A stretch of 64,000 nucleotides of DNA from Edaphobacter sp. (GTDB lineage: Bacteria; Acidobacteriota; Terriglobia; Terriglobales; Acidobacteriaceae), in NCBI RefSeq assembly GCF_028283685.1, contig NZ_JAPWKF010000004.1, positions 62,001 through 126,000 on the forward strand. Reading direction: 5' to 3'. Below are positions 9,577 to 17,974 of this stretch, piece after piece. Under the pieces are notes generated by a model. That model saw only the letters and a program-made list of their open reading frames with translations, did no database searches and was not told where the DNA came from. The translations under genes and the position numbers were made by a program. The stretch's first letter is position 1; every line of letters begins with the position of its first letter.

Positions 9577-10194
9577 ATGAGCACAGTTTCAAGGGAGAAC
9601 ACCAGCAGCGGCCGTCCGACGGAGACCCCGCAGGAGGGCGATCGCTATCTCTTCGGGAATCTTGAGAGCTTTGGCAAGAACCGTGAGAAGCTGCAGGAAG
9701 TTAACTGGGGCTACGACCAGCCCGACGGCATCGTTCTGGCTTCGCTGGACGCTGCAATCAACTGGGTCCGTAAGAATTCGGTCTGGCCGATGACCTTTGG
9801 CCTGGCCTGCTGCGCGATCGAGATGATGTCGATGGGCGGTTCGCGCTACGACATCGCCCGTTTTGGCGCCGAGGTCTTTCGTCCCTCGCCTCGCCAGAGC
9901 GATCTGATGATCATCGCAGGCCGCGTCTCGCAGAAGATGGCGCCTGTGATTCGTCGCCTCTATGAGCAGATGCCCGAGCCAAAATGGGTGATCTCCATGG
10001 GGGCATGTGCCACATCCGGTGGTGTCTTCAACAACTATGCCCTTCTGCAGGGTGTTAACCAGGTGATACCGGTGGACATCTATGTTCCTGGATGTCCGCC
10101 AAGGCCGGAACAGCTGCTATATGCGATTACCCTGCTACAGGAGAAGATTCAGAGCGAGCGGGGTACCATCCGCAAGACGCTGAACTTATCCTGA
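9577..10194 (+). CDS. nuoB: NADH-quinone oxidoreductase subunit B (stand-alone)
   Basis: A 205-residue NuoB homologue, the complex I peripheral-arm subunit that holds cluster N2 and hands electrons to quinone. All four ligand cysteines are present: the tandem pair C78-C79 in [11 protein letters not shown]144 in MGACATSGG and C173 in [11 protein letters not shown]. The [21 protein letters not shown] quinone-site segment is also there, so it should be functional. It has an N-terminal extension of about 40 residues, polar and probably disordered. No other nuo gene is in the window: upstream is the nitrogen operon and downstream an OmpA-like gene. The rest of complex I must be encoded elsewhere. 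The ribosome site before the ATG is weak. Confidence 0.95.
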   Translation: MSTVSRENTSSGRPTETPQEGDRYLFGNLESFGKNREKLQEVNWGYDQPDGIVLASLDAAINWVRKNSVWPMTFGLACCAIEMMSMGGSRYDIARFGAEVFRPSPRQSDLMIIAGRVSQKMAPVIRRLYEQMPEPKWVISMGACATSGGVFNNYALLQGVNQVIPVDIYVPGCPPRPEQLLYAITLLQEKIQSERGTIRKTLNLS

Positions 10195-10407
10195 GCTGCG
10201 AAGCACTGATTGCTAACTACGAAGATTCTCCCCAATAGGTGCCGGATATCAAAGGTAAGCTATTGAAAATAAGATTTTGAGAGAGTATTTTTTACCGGTA
10301 GGTTTAGCAACTGCGGTAAGCTTTACAGAATCGAAGCAAGTTATCGGAACTAATTTGAGCCTATTGAGGCTCATTATCAAGGATGTATTTTGAGCGGAGG
10401 AAGTGGA

Positions 10408-12024
10408 ATGGTTCATAGCCCTTTACGTAGTCTTGGCCGGTTCGCACTGGCTGCATGTGCAGTCAGCCTAGGAGTCGCGAGTCTGGGTGCGCAGACTCCC
10501 AGCACGCCCGCCCCAACGGGGCCTAACCCATCTCGCTTTGACGTGTTCACCGGTTATTCGTACTTCGGTGCACACGGTCAGCTGAAGCCCCTCGGCGTGA
10601 ACTACAGCTCGATCGATCTAGGTGCGATCGGCAGCGGCGCGTATTACTTCAACAAGTATTTCGGTGGTGAGGTCAACTTCGTTGCTCACCCGGACGGAAA
10701 GAACGACGGTCTGTACTCTGCTTCGGCCGGTCCTATCTTCCGCGCCCCCATGCAGAACTTCACCCTCTTCGCCCACGGCCTGGCCGGTGGTTCGAAGCTG
10801 GTTGGACCGAACTCGTATCACTCGTACCAGTACCACAACCCCTGGACCTGGGGCACGACCCTCACGGCTGGCGGCGGTATGGATTACGACCTTCCGTTCT
10901 TCAACAACCGTTTCTCGTTCCGCCTGTTCGAGGCTGACTATCGCTACGTTCACACCAACTTCGGTCCCTATACTGCTCCTCCGAGCGGTCCGACCGGCGG
11001 TCGTGCGAATATAAGCGGCGTGGACCTCAGCACGGGTATCGTGACGCACTTCGGTCACATCATTCCTCCTCCTCCTGTCACCTATAGCTGCTCGGCCTCG
11101 CCCGCAACGGTTTACCCCGGCGACCCGATCACTGTGACCGGTACGGCTGCCAACCTGAACCCCAAGAAGACGGCCACCTACACCTGGACCTCTGATGGCG
11201 GTACGGTTTCCGGTACCAGCAATGTTGCTAATGTTGCCACGACGAACCTGAACCCCGGCAGCTACACCGCCAAGGGTCACGTTACCGAGGGCAACAAGCC
11301 TGGTGAGATGGCGGACTGCTCGGCTCCGTTCACGGTTCAGCAGTTTGCGCCTCCGACGGTTACCTGCTCGGCTAACCCCTCGACGGTTGCTCCTGGAGAT
11401 TCCTCCACGATCACCGCGACCGGCGTCAGCCCGCAGAATCGTCCTCTGACCTACAGCTACAGCTCGACGGCTGGTTCGGTCACGGGCAACAGCTCGACGG
11501 CAACCCTCAACACGACGGGCGCAGCACCTGGAACCATCACGGTGACGGCGAATGTTGTGGACGACAAGGGCCAGTCGGCTTCCTGCACGGCTTCGGTAAC
11601 GGTCAACGCGCCGCCGCCGCCGCCGGCTCCGACGACCTCGGCTCTTTGCTCGATCAACTTCGAGCGTGACAAGCGCCGTCCGACCCGCGTCGACAACGAG
11701 GCAAAGGCTTGCCTTGATGACATCGCTCTGAACCTGCAGCGCTCTTCGGATGCCAAGCTGGCTGTTGTCGGCAACGCAGCCGGTACGGAGAAGGCCGGAA
11801 GCAAGCTGGCCACAGGACGTGCGATCAACACCAAGGAGTACCTGGTCAAGGAGAAGGGTATCGACTCCAGCCGCATCTCGCTCTACACGGGATCGACGGA
11901 TGGCAAGTCGGCTAGCTCGACTCTGATCCCGACCGGCGCAACGCTCGACCAGACCGGCCTCACGCCGGTTGACGAGAGCGCTGTCGTCAAGCCCGCTCCT
12001 CACAAGCACAAGGCAAAGAAGTAG
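10408..12024 (+). CDS. OmpA-like outer-membrane protein with Ig-like repeats
   Basis: A 538-residue envelope protein. Signal peptide 1-28 (ASLGAQ), then an N-terminal beta-barrel of the OmpA type (about 40-210, many alternating aromatic residues, starting FDVFTGYSYFGAHG). Two Ig/PKD-like domains follow, each framed by cysteines: YSCSASPATVYPGD to DCSAPF, and VTCSANPSTVAPGD to SCTASVTV. A proline-rich linker (PPPPPAPT) leads to a C-terminal OmpA-C-like domain (INFERDKRRPTRVDNEAK, then LAVVGNAAGTEK and GRAINTKEYL) that in the family binds peptidoglycan. The tail is lysine- and histidine-rich. A TTG at 10390 is in frame, but the ATG at 10408 has a near-perfect GGAGGAAG upstream. A strong terminator follows, so the gene is probably monocistronic. 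The likely role is tethering the outer membrane to the wall. Confidence 0.87.
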   Translation: MVHSPLRSLGRFALAACAVSLGVASLGAQTPSTPAPTGPNPSRFDVFTGYSYFGAHGQLKPLGVNYSSIDLGAIGSGAYYFNKYFGGEVNFVAHPDGKNDGLYSASAGPIFRAPMQNFTLFAHGLAGGSKLVGPNSYHSYQYHNPWTWGTTLTAGGGMDYDLPFFNNRFSFRLFEADYRYVHTNFGPYTAPPSGPTGGRANISGVDLSTGIVTHFGHIIPPPPVTYSCSASPATVYPGDPITVTGTAANLNPKKTATYTWTSDGGTVSGTSNVANVATTNLNPGSYTAKGHVTEGNKPGEMADCSAPFTVQQFAPPTVTCSANPSTVAPGDSSTITATGVSPQNRPLTYSYSSTAGSVTGNSSTATLNTTGAAPGTITVTANVVDDKGQSASCTASVTVNAPPPPPAPTTSALCSINFERDKRRPTRVDNEAKACLDDIALNLQRSSDAKLAVVGNAAGTEKAGSKLATGRAINTKEYLVKEKGIDSSRISLYTGSTDGKSASSTLIPTGATLDQTGLTPVDESAVVKPAPHKHKAKK

Positions 12025-12045
12025 CACCAAAACGATAAACCAACA

Positions 12046-12087
12046 AAAACGGCTGACTGGGTATCTACCCAGTCAGCCGTTTTATTT
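12046..12087 (+). terminator. Rho-independent terminator after the OmpA-like gene
   Basis: A perfect inverted repeat of 18 bases, pairing 12046-12063 with 12066-12083, with a GC-rich core flanked by four A on the left and four T on the right, followed by ATTT. It starts 22 nt after the stop codon of the OmpA-like gene. The flanking A and T runs would let it work on either strand, but no minus-strand gene reads into it. Confidence 0.92.
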
Positions 12088-12113
12088 GTCGCGACTAATG
12101 ACCTATCTATTAC
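12086..12113 (+). promoter_or_regulatory. Candidate sigma-70 promoter of the BNR-repeat gene
   Basis: Because the terminator ends at about 12087 and the next gene starts at 12140, its promoter must lie in this short interval. TTGTCG (12086-12091) and TATTAC (12108-12113), 16 bp apart, match the -35 and -10 consensus at four of six positions each. This is a weak motif call supported mainly by position. Confidence 0.35.
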
Positions 12114-12139
12114 CTATTCGGTAAACTTTCAGAAGATTT

Positions 12140-14152
12140 ATGAGAAATACACGCAGTACCCTGTCCGCCCTCTTTGCCGCCCTGGTTCTTCTGGTCCCAT
12201 ACTCAAAGGCCGCCGTCTCCGGCTGGCTCCCGTTTGGTCCCGATGGCGGAGATGCTCGCACCATAGCAGCCGATCCTCACGACAAAAATCATCTCTATAT
12301 GGGAACCGCCAATGGGTGGATCTACGAGTCGCACAACAAGGGCGCGGAGTGGAAGCGCCTTGCGCGAGTCGGTAAGCGGGATGATCTGGTGCTCGACTCG
12401 ATCATTGTTGATCCCGTGAAGCCGAACCACATTGTCGTCGGGGCATGGGTCCTGGGAGGCCAGGTCGGCAATCTCTATACCAGCGATGACGCAGGCAATA
12501 CCTGGAAGGCCGCTCCTGAGATGAAGGGGCTGTCGGTTCTTGCGTTGGCGAACTCTCCCTCAAATCCCAAGGTCTACGTGGCGGGAACGCTGAAGGGCGT
12601 CTATCGCTCCGATGACAGTGGTGACCATTGGAAGCTGATCAGCCCGGAGGGCAGCACGGAGATTCACGAGGTCGAGTCCATCGCGATAGACCCCAAGAAT
12701 CCTGACATCGTCTACGCCGGAACCTGGCACCTTCCCTGGAAGACCAGCGATGGCGGTGCACACTGGTCCAATATTAAGCAAGGCGTGATCGACGACTCCG
12801 ATGTCTTCTCGATCATCGTCGATCCGAAAGACCCCGGTGTTGTTTACGCCAGTGCGTGTTCAGGTATCTACAAGAGCGAGAACGCGGGTGCCCTCTTCCA
12901 CAAGATTCAGGGTATTCCTTCGACGGCGCGCCGTACGCGCGTTCTGATGCAGGACCCGCAGCATCAGAACATCGTCTTCGCCGGAACGACTGAAGGGCTT
13001 TACCGCACCACCGACTCTGGCAACAGCTGGGTTCGGATGTCGGGCCCCGAACTGATCGTCAACGACGTCTACATCGACCCTGCCGATACCAATCGCGTCC
13101 TTCTGGCCACCGACCGTGGCGGTGTGCTTGCGTCCAACGATGGCGGCGCCAGCTTCCGTCCTGCGAATGCGGGTTTCTCGGCGCGCCAGATCACCTCATA
13201 TGTCAGCGATCAGCGCAATCCGAAGACGATCTATGTCGGCATGGTGAATGACAAGGCATGGGGAGGCGTCTTCGTCTCCGAAAATGGCGGACTTTCCTGG
13301 ACGCAGATGAACTCGGGCCTGGAAGCGCATGATGTCTTCAGCCTCGGTCAGGCTCCCGATGGGAGCATTGTGGCTGGAACGCGGCACGGCATCTATCGTC
13401 TGAATGGCTCGGTATGGAGCAAGGTGACCAAGGTCTCCCTCCTGCTGCCCGAGCCCGAGCCCGCTCCTGTGACCAAGACCGTCAAGACGAAAAAAGGAAC
13501 CCGTACCATCGTTGTGAAGGCGCCGCCGAAGAAGAAGCCGGTGGAGAAGGTCTTCGACAGCACGGTCTTTTCCTTCACGCGTGACGGTGACCAGCTGTAT
13601 GCCGCGACGGCAGACGGTATCCTCATGAGTTCGGACTCCGGCCAGAGCTGGAACATCGCGACCAACCCCGAAGGCCGTATCTGGTACACCATCGCTTCGG
13701 CGAAGTCTCAGATTCTGGCCTCGTCGCTTTCGACGGCTCTGCTGTCGGCCGATGCCGGCAAGACCTGGAGCCCGGTTACGCCTCCGAAGGAGCTGACCCA
13801 GATTACAGCGGTAGCCGTCGACGGATCTGGCGGTCTGTGGATGGGAGGCCGTGAGGGGATCTACCTTTCTCACGACCGAGGCGTGACGTGGAATGTCGTT
13901 CATAATCTGTATGTGCGCGACGTGAACAGCATCTACTACGATGAGGCGGGTCAGCGCATCCTGGTTACGGCCAACGGCCCCACGACGTTTGCCTTCTCAG
14001 CGCATCTTCCGGATATGCAGGTGCACTATTGGGATACCGGCTGGAATCTGCGTCTGATTCGTCCGGAGAGCGATCACCTTGTCGCGGCGACACTGTTTGA
14101 TGGCATTGTCATTCAGCCTTCGATGGTCAATTCGGCAGAGATTCACAAGTAG
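12140..14152 (+). CDS. Secreted BNR/Asp-box beta-propeller protein
   Basis: A 670-residue exported protein made of sialidase-type BNR (Asp-box) repeats, as in YCF48/sortilin-like propellers. Signal peptide 1-24 (YSKAAVSGW). At least nine Asp-boxes of the S/T-x-D-x-G-x-x-W type are visible: SDDAGNTW, SDDSGDHW, TSDGGAHW, TTDSGNSW, SNDGGASF, SENGGLSW, SSDSGQSW, SADAGKTW and SHDRGVTW. Between repeats are IAIDPKNPDIVYAGT-type strands. About two thirds along, a lysine-rich insert (KTVKTKKGTRTIVVKAPPKKK) splits the propeller and is probably a surface loop. The family covers glycoside-binding and assembly-factor proteins, so the specific substrate is unknown. It is followed by mqnE 45 nt later, but a functional link is doubtful. 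Confidence 0.85.
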   Translation: MRNTRSTLSALFAALVLLVPYSKAAVSGWLPFGPDGGDARTIAADPHDKNHLYMGTANGWIYESHNKGAEWKRLARVGKRDDLVLDSIIVDPVKPNHIVVGAWVLGGQVGNLYTSDDAGNTWKAAPEMKGLSVLALANSPSNPKVYVAGTLKGVYRSDDSGDHWKLISPEGSTEIHEVESIAIDPKNPDIVYAGTWHLPWKTSDGGAHWSNIKQGVIDDSDVFSIIVDPKDPGVVYASACSGIYKSENAGALFHKIQGIPSTARRTRVLMQDPQHQNIVFAGTTEGLYRTTDSGNSWVRMSGPELIVNDVYIDPADTNRVLLATDRGGVLASNDGGASFRPANAGFSARQITSYVSDQRNPKTIYVGMVNDKAWGGVFVSENGGLSWTQMNSGLEAHDVFSLGQAPDGSIVAGTRHGIYRLNGSVWSKVTKVSLLLPEPEPAPVTKTVKTKKGTRTIVVKAPPKKKPVEKVFDSTVFSFTRDGDQLYAATADGILMSSDSGQSWNIATNPEGRIWYTIASAKSQILASSLSTALLSADAGKTWSPVTPPKELTQITAVAVDGSGGLWMGGREGIYLSHDRGVTWNVVHNLYVRDVNSIYYDEAGQRILVTANGPTTFAFSAHLPDMQVHYWDTGWNLRLIRPESDHLVAATLFDGIVIQPSMVNSAEIHK

Positions 14153-14197
14153 AAATTGCGGTGGGCGCGCAGCGGCCGGGAGGAATAGAATTATTTT

Positions 14198-15349
14198 ATG
14201 AGCCTCGAATCGACATCTGCGCGCCCTCGGCATTCCTTCCAAACCGATGATTCGGCCCTGCAGCCGATTGCAGCAAAGGTTCTTGCGGGCGAACGCCTGA
14301 ATTTTGACGATGGCGTCGCGTTGTACCGCAGTGGCGATATCCTCGCCGTCGGCTGGCTGGCGAACTACGTCCGCGAGAAGCTTCATGGAGATATTGCCTA
14401 CTTCAACGTCAACCGGCATATTAATCCCACGAATGTGTGTGTCGCCTCCTGCCGCCTGTGCGCCTTTGGCCGTAAGAAGGGCGAGGCCGGGACGTATACC
14501 ATGGCCCTGGAAGAGGCCTGGGAGTCAGCAGGAGCGGGATACACCGAGGCCGTGACGGAGTTCCATATCGTCGGCGGCCTGCACCCTGATCTTCCGTTCG
14601 AATACTTCATGGACCTGGTGCGCGGCCTCAAGGAGCGCTTCCCCAAGGTTCACATCAAGGCCTTCACCATGGTCGAGGTAGCCTTCCTCGCCAAGCGCGG
14701 CAAGATGACTATCCCGGAGACGCTCGAGCGCATGAAGGCGGCCGGTGTGGATTCCATGCCTGGCGGCGGCGCGGAGATCTTTGCCGACCACATCCGTCAC
14801 ATCATCTGCGATCACAAGATCGACGGCTCGGAGTGGCTGGAGACGGCGCGCATGGCTCACAAGATCGGTCTGCGTTCCAACGCTACGATGCTGTACGGCC
14901 ATGTGGAGAACGATGAGGATCGTGTCGATCACATGCTCCGTCTGCGTGAAGTGCAGGACGACACCGGTGGGTTCCAGACGTTTATTCCCCTGTCGTTCCA
15001 CCCGGACAATACCGCTCTGGCGCACATTCCGAAGACCACGGGCATGCTCGATGTCCGGCAGATTGCCGTCGGTCGCCTGCTGCTGGATAACTTCGCCCAC
15101 ATCAAGAGCTACTGGCAGATGGTCTCTCCGAAGATGGCGCAGATTTCGCTGCGCTTCGGGGCGGACGACATCGACGGAACTGTGGTGGAGGAGAAGATCT
15201 ACCATGACGCTGGTGCGACCACGCCTCAGGGACTGCGCCGCAAGGATCTCGTCCGTCTGATTACCGAGGCAGGACGCATTCCCTTCGAGCGCGACACGAT
15301 GTATCGTGCCGTGACCCGCAGCGAAGACTCCTTCACGATCGCTGTCTAG
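14198..15349 (+). CDS. mqnE: Aminofutalosine synthase (menaquinone, futalosine pathway)
   Basis: A 383-residue radical SAM enzyme that adds the enolpyruvate unit to inosine/adenosine precursors in the futalosine route to menaquinone. The cluster motif is CVASCRLC (C81, C85, C88) in the NPTNVC context typical of MqnE and MqnC. It is followed by EFHIVGGLHPDLPFEYF, PGGGAEIF and the C-terminal SLRFGADDIDGTVVEEKI segment, which places it with MqnE rather than the cyclase MqnC. No other mqn gene is present, so the pathway is dispersed. The ATG is preceded by GGGAGGAA at a somewhat long spacing of about 13 nt. A good terminator lies 24 nt after the stop. Menaquinone by this route is usual in Acidobacteriota. 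Confidence 0.94.
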   Translation: MSLESTSARPRHSFQTDDSALQPIAAKVLAGERLNFDDGVALYRSGDILAVGWLANYVREKLHGDIAYFNVNRHINPTNVCVASCRLCAFGRKKGEAGTYTMALEEAWESAGAGYTEAVTEFHIVGGLHPDLPFEYFMDLVRGLKERFPKVHIKAFTMVEVAFLAKRGKMTIPETLERMKAAGVDSMPGGGAEIFADHIRHIICDHKIDGSEWLETARMAHKIGLRSNATMLYGHVENDEDRVDHMLRLREVQDDTGGFQTFIPLSFHPDNTALAHIPKTTGMLDVRQIAVGRLLLDNFAHIKSYWQMVSPKMAQISLRFGADDIDGTVVEEKIYHDAGATTPQGLRRKDLVRLITEAGRIPFERDTMYRAVTRSEDSFTIAV

Positions 15350-15372
15350 CCGCTTCTTTCCAGAAACACATC

Positions 15373-15398
15373 AGGCCGCCCGTTGAGGCGGCCTTTTC
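15373..15398 (+). terminator. Rho-independent terminator after mqnE
   Basis: An 8-bp GC-rich stem, AGGCCGCC at 15373-15380 pairing with 15387-15394, closes a 6-nt loop and is followed by TTTTCT. It begins 24 nt after the mqnE stop codon. Confidence 0.9.
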
Positions 15399-15717
15399 TA
15401 TTGGGTTGATCTCTCGTTCTGAGGGAGATCCCGAATGTTAGGGCAATGTGAAAAATTTTGCCCACGATTGTGGGAAACGATTTTTCACTTATATCGCGTG
15501 GGATGCAGTATCGGCACTCCGGGCGGCCTGTCCGATGGCCTTTTGCGCGATTTTATGCATTTTCCCCACAGGTTTTTCAAATGGTATCCCGTTTGCAAAT
15601 GACAAGGTGCAGCCGACAGCATTCGGGCTATGCCGCAGCACAAAGACATAGCTAATCGCTAGCGTCGCCGCCTGGCGGCACAAACGTACCTGAAAGCCTT
15701 TTGCCTGAGGAGGCGTT
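15399..15717. other. Long intergenic stretch with one strong hairpin
   Basis: No convincing protein-coding gene. A 67-codon open frame at 15448-15651 starts inside the hairpin, has no ribosome site and no recognisable domain. The stretch is more AT-rich than its surroundings and carries the strong hairpin at 15448-15488. It may be the promoter and untranslated leader of the first microprotein gene or hold a small RNA; I cannot tell which from the sequence. Confidence 0.5.
15448..15488 (+). other. Strong composite stem-loop
   Basis: An outer perfect 9-bp stem (15448-15456 with 15480-15488, GTGAAAAAT/ATTTTTCAC) continues through three T-A pairs (15457-15459 with 15475-15477). A one-base bulge leads to an inner 5-bp CCCAC/GTGGG stem (15461-15465 with 15470-15474) and a GATT loop. 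That makes about 17 pairs in 41 nt. It is not followed by a T-run on the plus strand, so it is not a classical terminator. It lies 230 nt before the first microprotein start. Confidence 0.6.
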
Positions 15718-15813
15718 ATGTATCTTCTTTTTCTGCCGTCCGTTCTCGCTTTTGCTGTCATCGCATCCATCACGCTCCGCGACCAGTTCCGCTTCTCCAA
15801 GACAGCTCAGTAA
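15718..15813 (+). CDS. 31-residue membrane microprotein, copy 1
   Basis: A very small gene, 31 codons plus TAA, encoding one hydrophobic helix. Residues 1-19 (MYLLFLPSVLAFAVIASIT) would span a membrane and residues 20-31 are polar (LRDQFRFSKTAQ). An AGGAGG ribosome-binding site stands 5-6 nt before the ATG. A second copy lies 117 nt downstream. The first 26 residues of the two are identical, although six of those codons differ (codons 2, 11, 12, 20, 22, 25), all silently; the last five residues diverge. Zero amino-acid changes against six silent ones is strong evidence that this is a translated protein under selection. I do not recognise the family. It could be a small subunit of a membrane complex or a type I toxin-like peptide; both are speculation. 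Confidence 0.82.
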   Translation: MYLLFLPSVLAFAVIASITLRDQFRFSKTAQ

Positions 15814-15930
15814 AGCAGTCATTGCGGTCGCTAAACATAGCGGCTAAGCAAAGCACTCGCCGACTTCGGCCTGTCCCGCGAAGTCATCGTGAGTACAACG
15901 TCTTTTCACTTTTTCTACTTTGGGAGGCCT

Positions 15931-16026
15931 ATGTACCTTCTTTTTCTGCCGTCCGTTCTCGCATTCGCTGTCATCGCATCCATCACGCTTCGCGATCAGT
16001 TCCGTTTCGCTAATCCCACCCGCTAG
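15931..16026 (+). CDS. 31-residue membrane microprotein, copy 2
   Basis: The tandem paralogue of the 15718 gene: 31 codons plus TAG, with GGGAGG 4 nt before the ATG. Residues 1-26 match copy 1 exactly, a single membrane helix followed by LRDQFRF, and the C-terminus differs (ANPTR against SKTAQ). The 117-nt spacer between the copies shows no obvious similarity to the region ahead of copy 1 apart from the ribosome site. The duplication is therefore old or confined to the coding part. N-terminus inside or outside cannot be settled: the positive residues all follow the helix, which would favour a cytoplasmic C-terminus by the positive-inside rule. Function unknown. Confidence 0.82.
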   Translation: MYLLFLPSVLAFAVIASITLRDQFRFANPTR

Positions 16027-16052
16027 CTGGCTGTTGCAGCTAAGGCTCGCAC

Positions 16053-16078
16053 CGCCGCAGGTTATTCGAACTGCGGCG
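16053..16078. other. Hairpin between microprotein copy 2 and the GNAT gene
   Basis: CGCCGCAG at 16053-16060 pairs with CTGCGGCG at 16071-16078 around a 10-nt loop. It lies 26 nt after the stop of microprotein copy 2. There is no T-run, so it is at best a weak terminator or an RNA 3' end stabiliser. Confidence 0.45.
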
Positions 16079-16153
16079 AAAGTGTAGCCTCTGCCGCGAA
16101 GCAAAGTCGCGCGCGCCACAGAAGACACGCGCCTCTGGTTGTGATGAGATAGC

Positions 16154-16627
16154 GTGGTGACGCCGATTGAAACCGTAACGCTCAGGACGTATCGGCCAGA
16201 GGACCTGGATGCCATGGTCGCGCTCGATGCTCGCTGTTTCTCTGTCCCGTTCCGGTTCGGTCATTCGGCGATGCGCAGCTTTGCCGAGGCGGCTAACGCC
16301 TGGAGTTACCTGGCAGTTTCGGATGGCGACGTGTGCGGCTTCTGCATCACGCATCTCGAACAGGCGGCTTACGGCTCACTTGGCTATCTTGTTACGATCG
16401 ATGTCAGCCCGGAGTATCGCCGAAGGGGAGTTGGTGAGCTCATGCTTGCCGCTGCTGAAGCATGGTTGAGCGGCACTGGAGCCGGAATGATGCTCCTGCA
16501 TGTCTTCACTGAAAACACCGGCGCGATCCGTTTCTATCGAAATGCAGGCTATCGCCGCGTCCGCGAAGAGTCTGACTTCTACGGTCCCGGCATGCACGCC
16601 GCTGTTTACCTCAAGGAGCTGGACTAG
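16154..16627 (+). CDS. GNAT-family N-acetyltransferase (RimI-like)
   Basis: A 157-residue acetyl-CoA-dependent acetyltransferase. The acetyl-CoA loop is in VSPEYRRRGVGELMLAAAE (R/QxxGxG type). It is followed by the strand ending MMLLHVFTENTGAIRFYRNAGY, the standard GNAT closing motif with NTGAIRFYRNAGY. The pattern is closest to RimI-type N-terminal acetyltransferases, but many substrates are possible. The start is a GTG at 16154, with a second GTG immediately after, and the ribosome site is weak. The gene is convergent with murA, with only 12 nt between the two stop codons. Confidence 0.87.
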   Translation: MVTPIETVTLRTYRPEDLDAMVALDARCFSVPFRFGHSAMRSFAEAANAWSYLAVSDGDVCGFCITHLEQAAYGSLGYLVTIDVSPEYRRRGVGELMLAAAEAWLSGTGAGMMLLHVFTENTGAIRFYRNAGYRRVREESDFYGPGMHAAVYLKELD

Positions 16628-16639
16628 AGCAGCCCGTAA

Positions 16640-17923
16640 TTACTTCTTGCCGAAGACATCCCCCATGCGGCGGATCTGCGCTCCGACACCGCGCAGCTTA
16701 TCCTCGAAGTTTTCATAGCCCCGGTCGAGGTGATAGACACGGTCGAGGATGGTTTCACCGTCCGCCACCAATGCCGCGAGCACCAGCGATGCCGAAGCGC
16801 GCAGGTCGGAGCACATGACGGCGGCCGACTGCAGCTGTGCCTTGCCGCGTACGGTAGCCACGCGGCCCTGAACCGTGATGTCGGCTCCCATGCGATTGAG
16901 CTCACCCACGTGCATGAAGCGGTTTTCGAAGATGTTCTCCGTGACCACGGTCGTGCCCTCGGTCTGCGTGGCCAGGGCCATGTACTGCGCCTGCATGTCG
17001 GTCGGGAAGCCCGGGTACTCTTCCGTCGAGATATCGGCTGCCTTGAGGCTGCCGGAGCCGGAGCGAACGCGGATGGAATCTTCTCCGACGTCGAGCTTTA
17101 CGCCGCACTGCTCCAGCTTGGTGATGACAGCGCCGAGGTGCGCTGGTTCGCAGGAGTCTACGTTCAGGTCGCCGCCGGTGATCGCTCCTGCGATCAGGAA
17201 TGTGCCGGCCTCGATGCGGTCCGGGTTGATGCGGTGGCGCGCGCCGTGCAGGCTGGTGACGCCCTGAACCTTAATCGTCGAGGTTCCTGCGCCTTCGATC
17301 TTCGCTCCCATGGCGGTCAGCAGGGCAGCGAGGTCGGTGACCTCGGGCTCGCGGGCGCAGTTCTCGAAGAGTGTCTCTCCATCGGCCAGCACGGCAGCCA
17401 TCAGCAGGTCTTCCGTGCCGGTAACGGTGATCTTGTCGAAGACGATATGTGCGCCCTTGAGGCGGTCGACCCGGGCTTCCAGATAACCATGGTCGTAGGT
17501 GATGGTGGCTCCCATCGCCTCGAGGCCCTTGATGTGCAGATCGATGGGACGTCCGCCGATGGCGCAACCACCGGGCATGGCGACGCGAGCGATGCCGGTG
17601 CGGGCGATCAGTGGGCCGAGGACCAGAGAGCTGGCGCGCATCGTCTTGACGATCTCGTACTTGGCGACCGGGTCTGAGAGGATGCCGCACTTGATGCGTG
17701 TCCGGTGCTGGGCGCGGCCATAGCCTAGTTCAACCTCCGCGCCCATTGAGGCGAGGAGCTTGCGCTCGGTCTCGATGTCACGGACCTGAGGAATGTTTTC
17801 GAGGATGACCTCGTCTTCAGTCAGGATGGCGGCGGCCATACAGGGAAGAGCGGAGTTTTTGGCTCCGGAGACTTTGATGGTTCCGAGAAGGGGGTTTCCG
17901 CCGCGTACAACAAACTTATCCAT
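16640..17923 (-). CDS. murA: UDP-N-acetylglucosamine 1-carboxyvinyltransferase MurA
   Basis: A 427-residue cytoplasmic enzyme for the first committed step of peptidoglycan synthesis, transferring enolpyruvate from PEP to UDP-GlcNAc. It begins [20 protein letters not shown], with the Lys-Asn pair in SGAKNSALP. The catalytic cysteine is present in [15 protein letters not shown] (C120 from this start), so the enzyme is of the classical fosfomycin-sensitive cysteine type. [10 protein letters not shown] carries the substrate-binding arginine. A GTG two codons upstream (17929) is in frame; the ATG at 17923 gives the usual family start. Length is normal. The gene stands alone, convergent with the GNAT gene. 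Confidence 0.96.
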   Translation of the reverse strand: MDKFVVRGGNPLLGTIKVSGAKNSALPCMAAAILTEDEVILENIPQVRDIETERKLLASMGAEVELGYGRAQHRTRIKCGILSDPVAKYEIVKTMRASSLVLGPLIARTGIARVAMPGGCAIGGRPIDLHIKGLEAMGATITYDHGYLEARVDRLKGAHIVFDKITVTGTEDLLMAAVLADGETLFENCAREPEVTDLAALLTAMGAKIEGAGTSTIKVQGVTSLHGARHRINPDRIEAGTFLIAGAITGGDLNVDSCEPAHLGAVITKLEQCGVKLDVGEDSIRVRSGSGSLKAADISTEEYPGFPTDMQAQYMALATQTEGTTVVTENIFENRFMHVGELNRMGADITVQGRVATVRGKAQLQSAAVMCSDLRASASLVLAALVADGETILDRVYHLDRGYENFEDKLRGVGAQIRRMGDVFGKK

Positions 17924-17974
17924 TCGCACAGTTTACGAAAGAGTAACGAGGAAATGGGTGATGAGATTGGTGCA

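Noticed and set aside
11610-11628. CCGCCG-type microsatellite run
   Set aside because: It encodes the proline-rich linker of the OmpA-like protein and is in frame; ordinary.
10618-12030. 470-codon minus-strand open frame across the OmpA-like gene
   Set aside because: Arg-rich reverse frame of a well-supported plus-strand gene that has its own ribosome site and terminator.
15448-15651. 67-codon open frame in the gap before the microproteins
   Set aside because: Starts in the hairpin stem, no ribosome site, no family pattern. Considered spurious.
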